A stretch of 64,000 bases of DNA. Origin: Burhinus oedicnemus. Taxonomy: Eukaryota > Chordata > Aves > Charadriiformes > Burhinidae. Positions 63,590 through 64,000 of this stretch are shown here, piece after piece. The notes beneath the pieces are model-generated. The model saw only the letters and a program-made list of their open reading frames with translations. It was not told the DNA's origin and did no database searches. The position numbers were made by a program, and so were the translations under genes. Every line of letters begins with the position of its first letter. Position 1 is the first letter of the stretch. The stretch lies in contig VFFE01007784.1 in assembly GCA_008921705.1 (NCBI GenBank), positions 358,641-422,640 of the forward strand. The letters run 5' to 3'.

Positions 63590-64000
63590 NNNNNNNNNNN
63601 NNNNNNNNNNNNNNNNNNNNNNNNNNNNNNNNNNNNNNNNNNNNNNNNNNNNNNNNNNNNNNNNNNNNNNNNNNNNNNNNNNNNNNNNNNNNNNNNNNNN
63701 NNNNNNNNNNNNNNNNNNNNNNNNNNNNNNNNNNNNNNNNNNNNNNNNNNNNNNNNNNNNNNNNNNNNNNNNNNNNNNNNNNNNNNNNNNNNNNNNNNNN
63801 NNNNNNNNNNNNNNNNNNNNNNNNNNNNNNNNNNNNNNNNNNNNNNNNNNNNNNNNNNNNNNNNNNNNNNNNNNNNNNNNNNNNNNNNNNNNNNNNNNNN
63901 NNNNNNNNNNNNNNNNNNNNNNNNNNNNNNNNNNNNNNNNNNNNNNNNNNNNNNNNNNNNNNNNNNNNNNNNNNNNNNNNNNNNNNNNNNNNNNNNNNNN
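63590..64000. other. Assembly gap (N)
   Basis: 411 consecutive undetermined bases run to the window end. Nothing can be said about their content, and any feature near 63.5 kb may continue into it. Confidence 1.

Overview
This window looks like ordinary bird (avian/archosaur) nuclear DNA. The strongest evidence is the repeat content: every recognisable mobile element is a CR1 non-LTR retrotransposon. The copies show the typical 5' truncation, the C-terminal half of ORF2, and the 3' tail ending in ATTCTATG/ATTCTGTG units, and they span several age classes. The rest is AT-rich sequence with short stop-bounded frames, no tRNA or rRNA genes, no operon structure, and 411 unsequenced bases (N) at the right edge.

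I find no host protein-coding gene that I can defend. The only real coding sequence is retrotransposon-derived. The window is therefore best read as intergenic or deep-intronic DNA, possibly a regulatory desert.

Layout. 1-4.1 kb: AT-rich, with one hairpin. 4.15-4.7 kb: a polypyrimidine-AG tract followed by a small CpG-island-like patch, the best promoter or exon candidate. 4.7-9.05 kb: non-repetitive and relatively GC-rich from about 5.9 kb, with no recognised protein. 9.05-29.9 kb: AT-rich unique DNA with microsatellites, a fresh 28-bp tandem duplication, and homeodomain-type palindromes. 29.9-34.04 kb: a CR1 cluster with two ancient relics (- then +) followed by two younger copies in inverted orientation. 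36.8-37.4 kb: another ancient CR1 with a ruined reverse-transcriptase core. 37.4-46.9 kb: unique DNA including a likely conserved non-coding element near 43.2-43.4 kb. 46.9-47.9 kb: the longest CR1, with about 300 ORF2 codons still open. 52.84-53.17 kb and 57.05-57.15 kb: short 3' CR1 fragments. 53.2-63.59 kb: unique AT-rich DNA with a canonical G-quadruplex motif at 58.49 kb. 63.59-64 kb: assembly gap.

The most notable observation is the inverted CR1 pair at 31,235-31,703 (+) and 33,462-34,040 (-). Over about 465 shared bases I count only three mismatches, all transitions, although the copies sit 1.76 kb apart in opposite orientation with unrelated flanks. That suggests two very young insertions, gene conversion, or an assembly or inverted-duplication event. 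The pair could fold into a long perfect hairpin if transcribed. I saw no CRISPR array, prophage, defence locus or other undescribed gene system.
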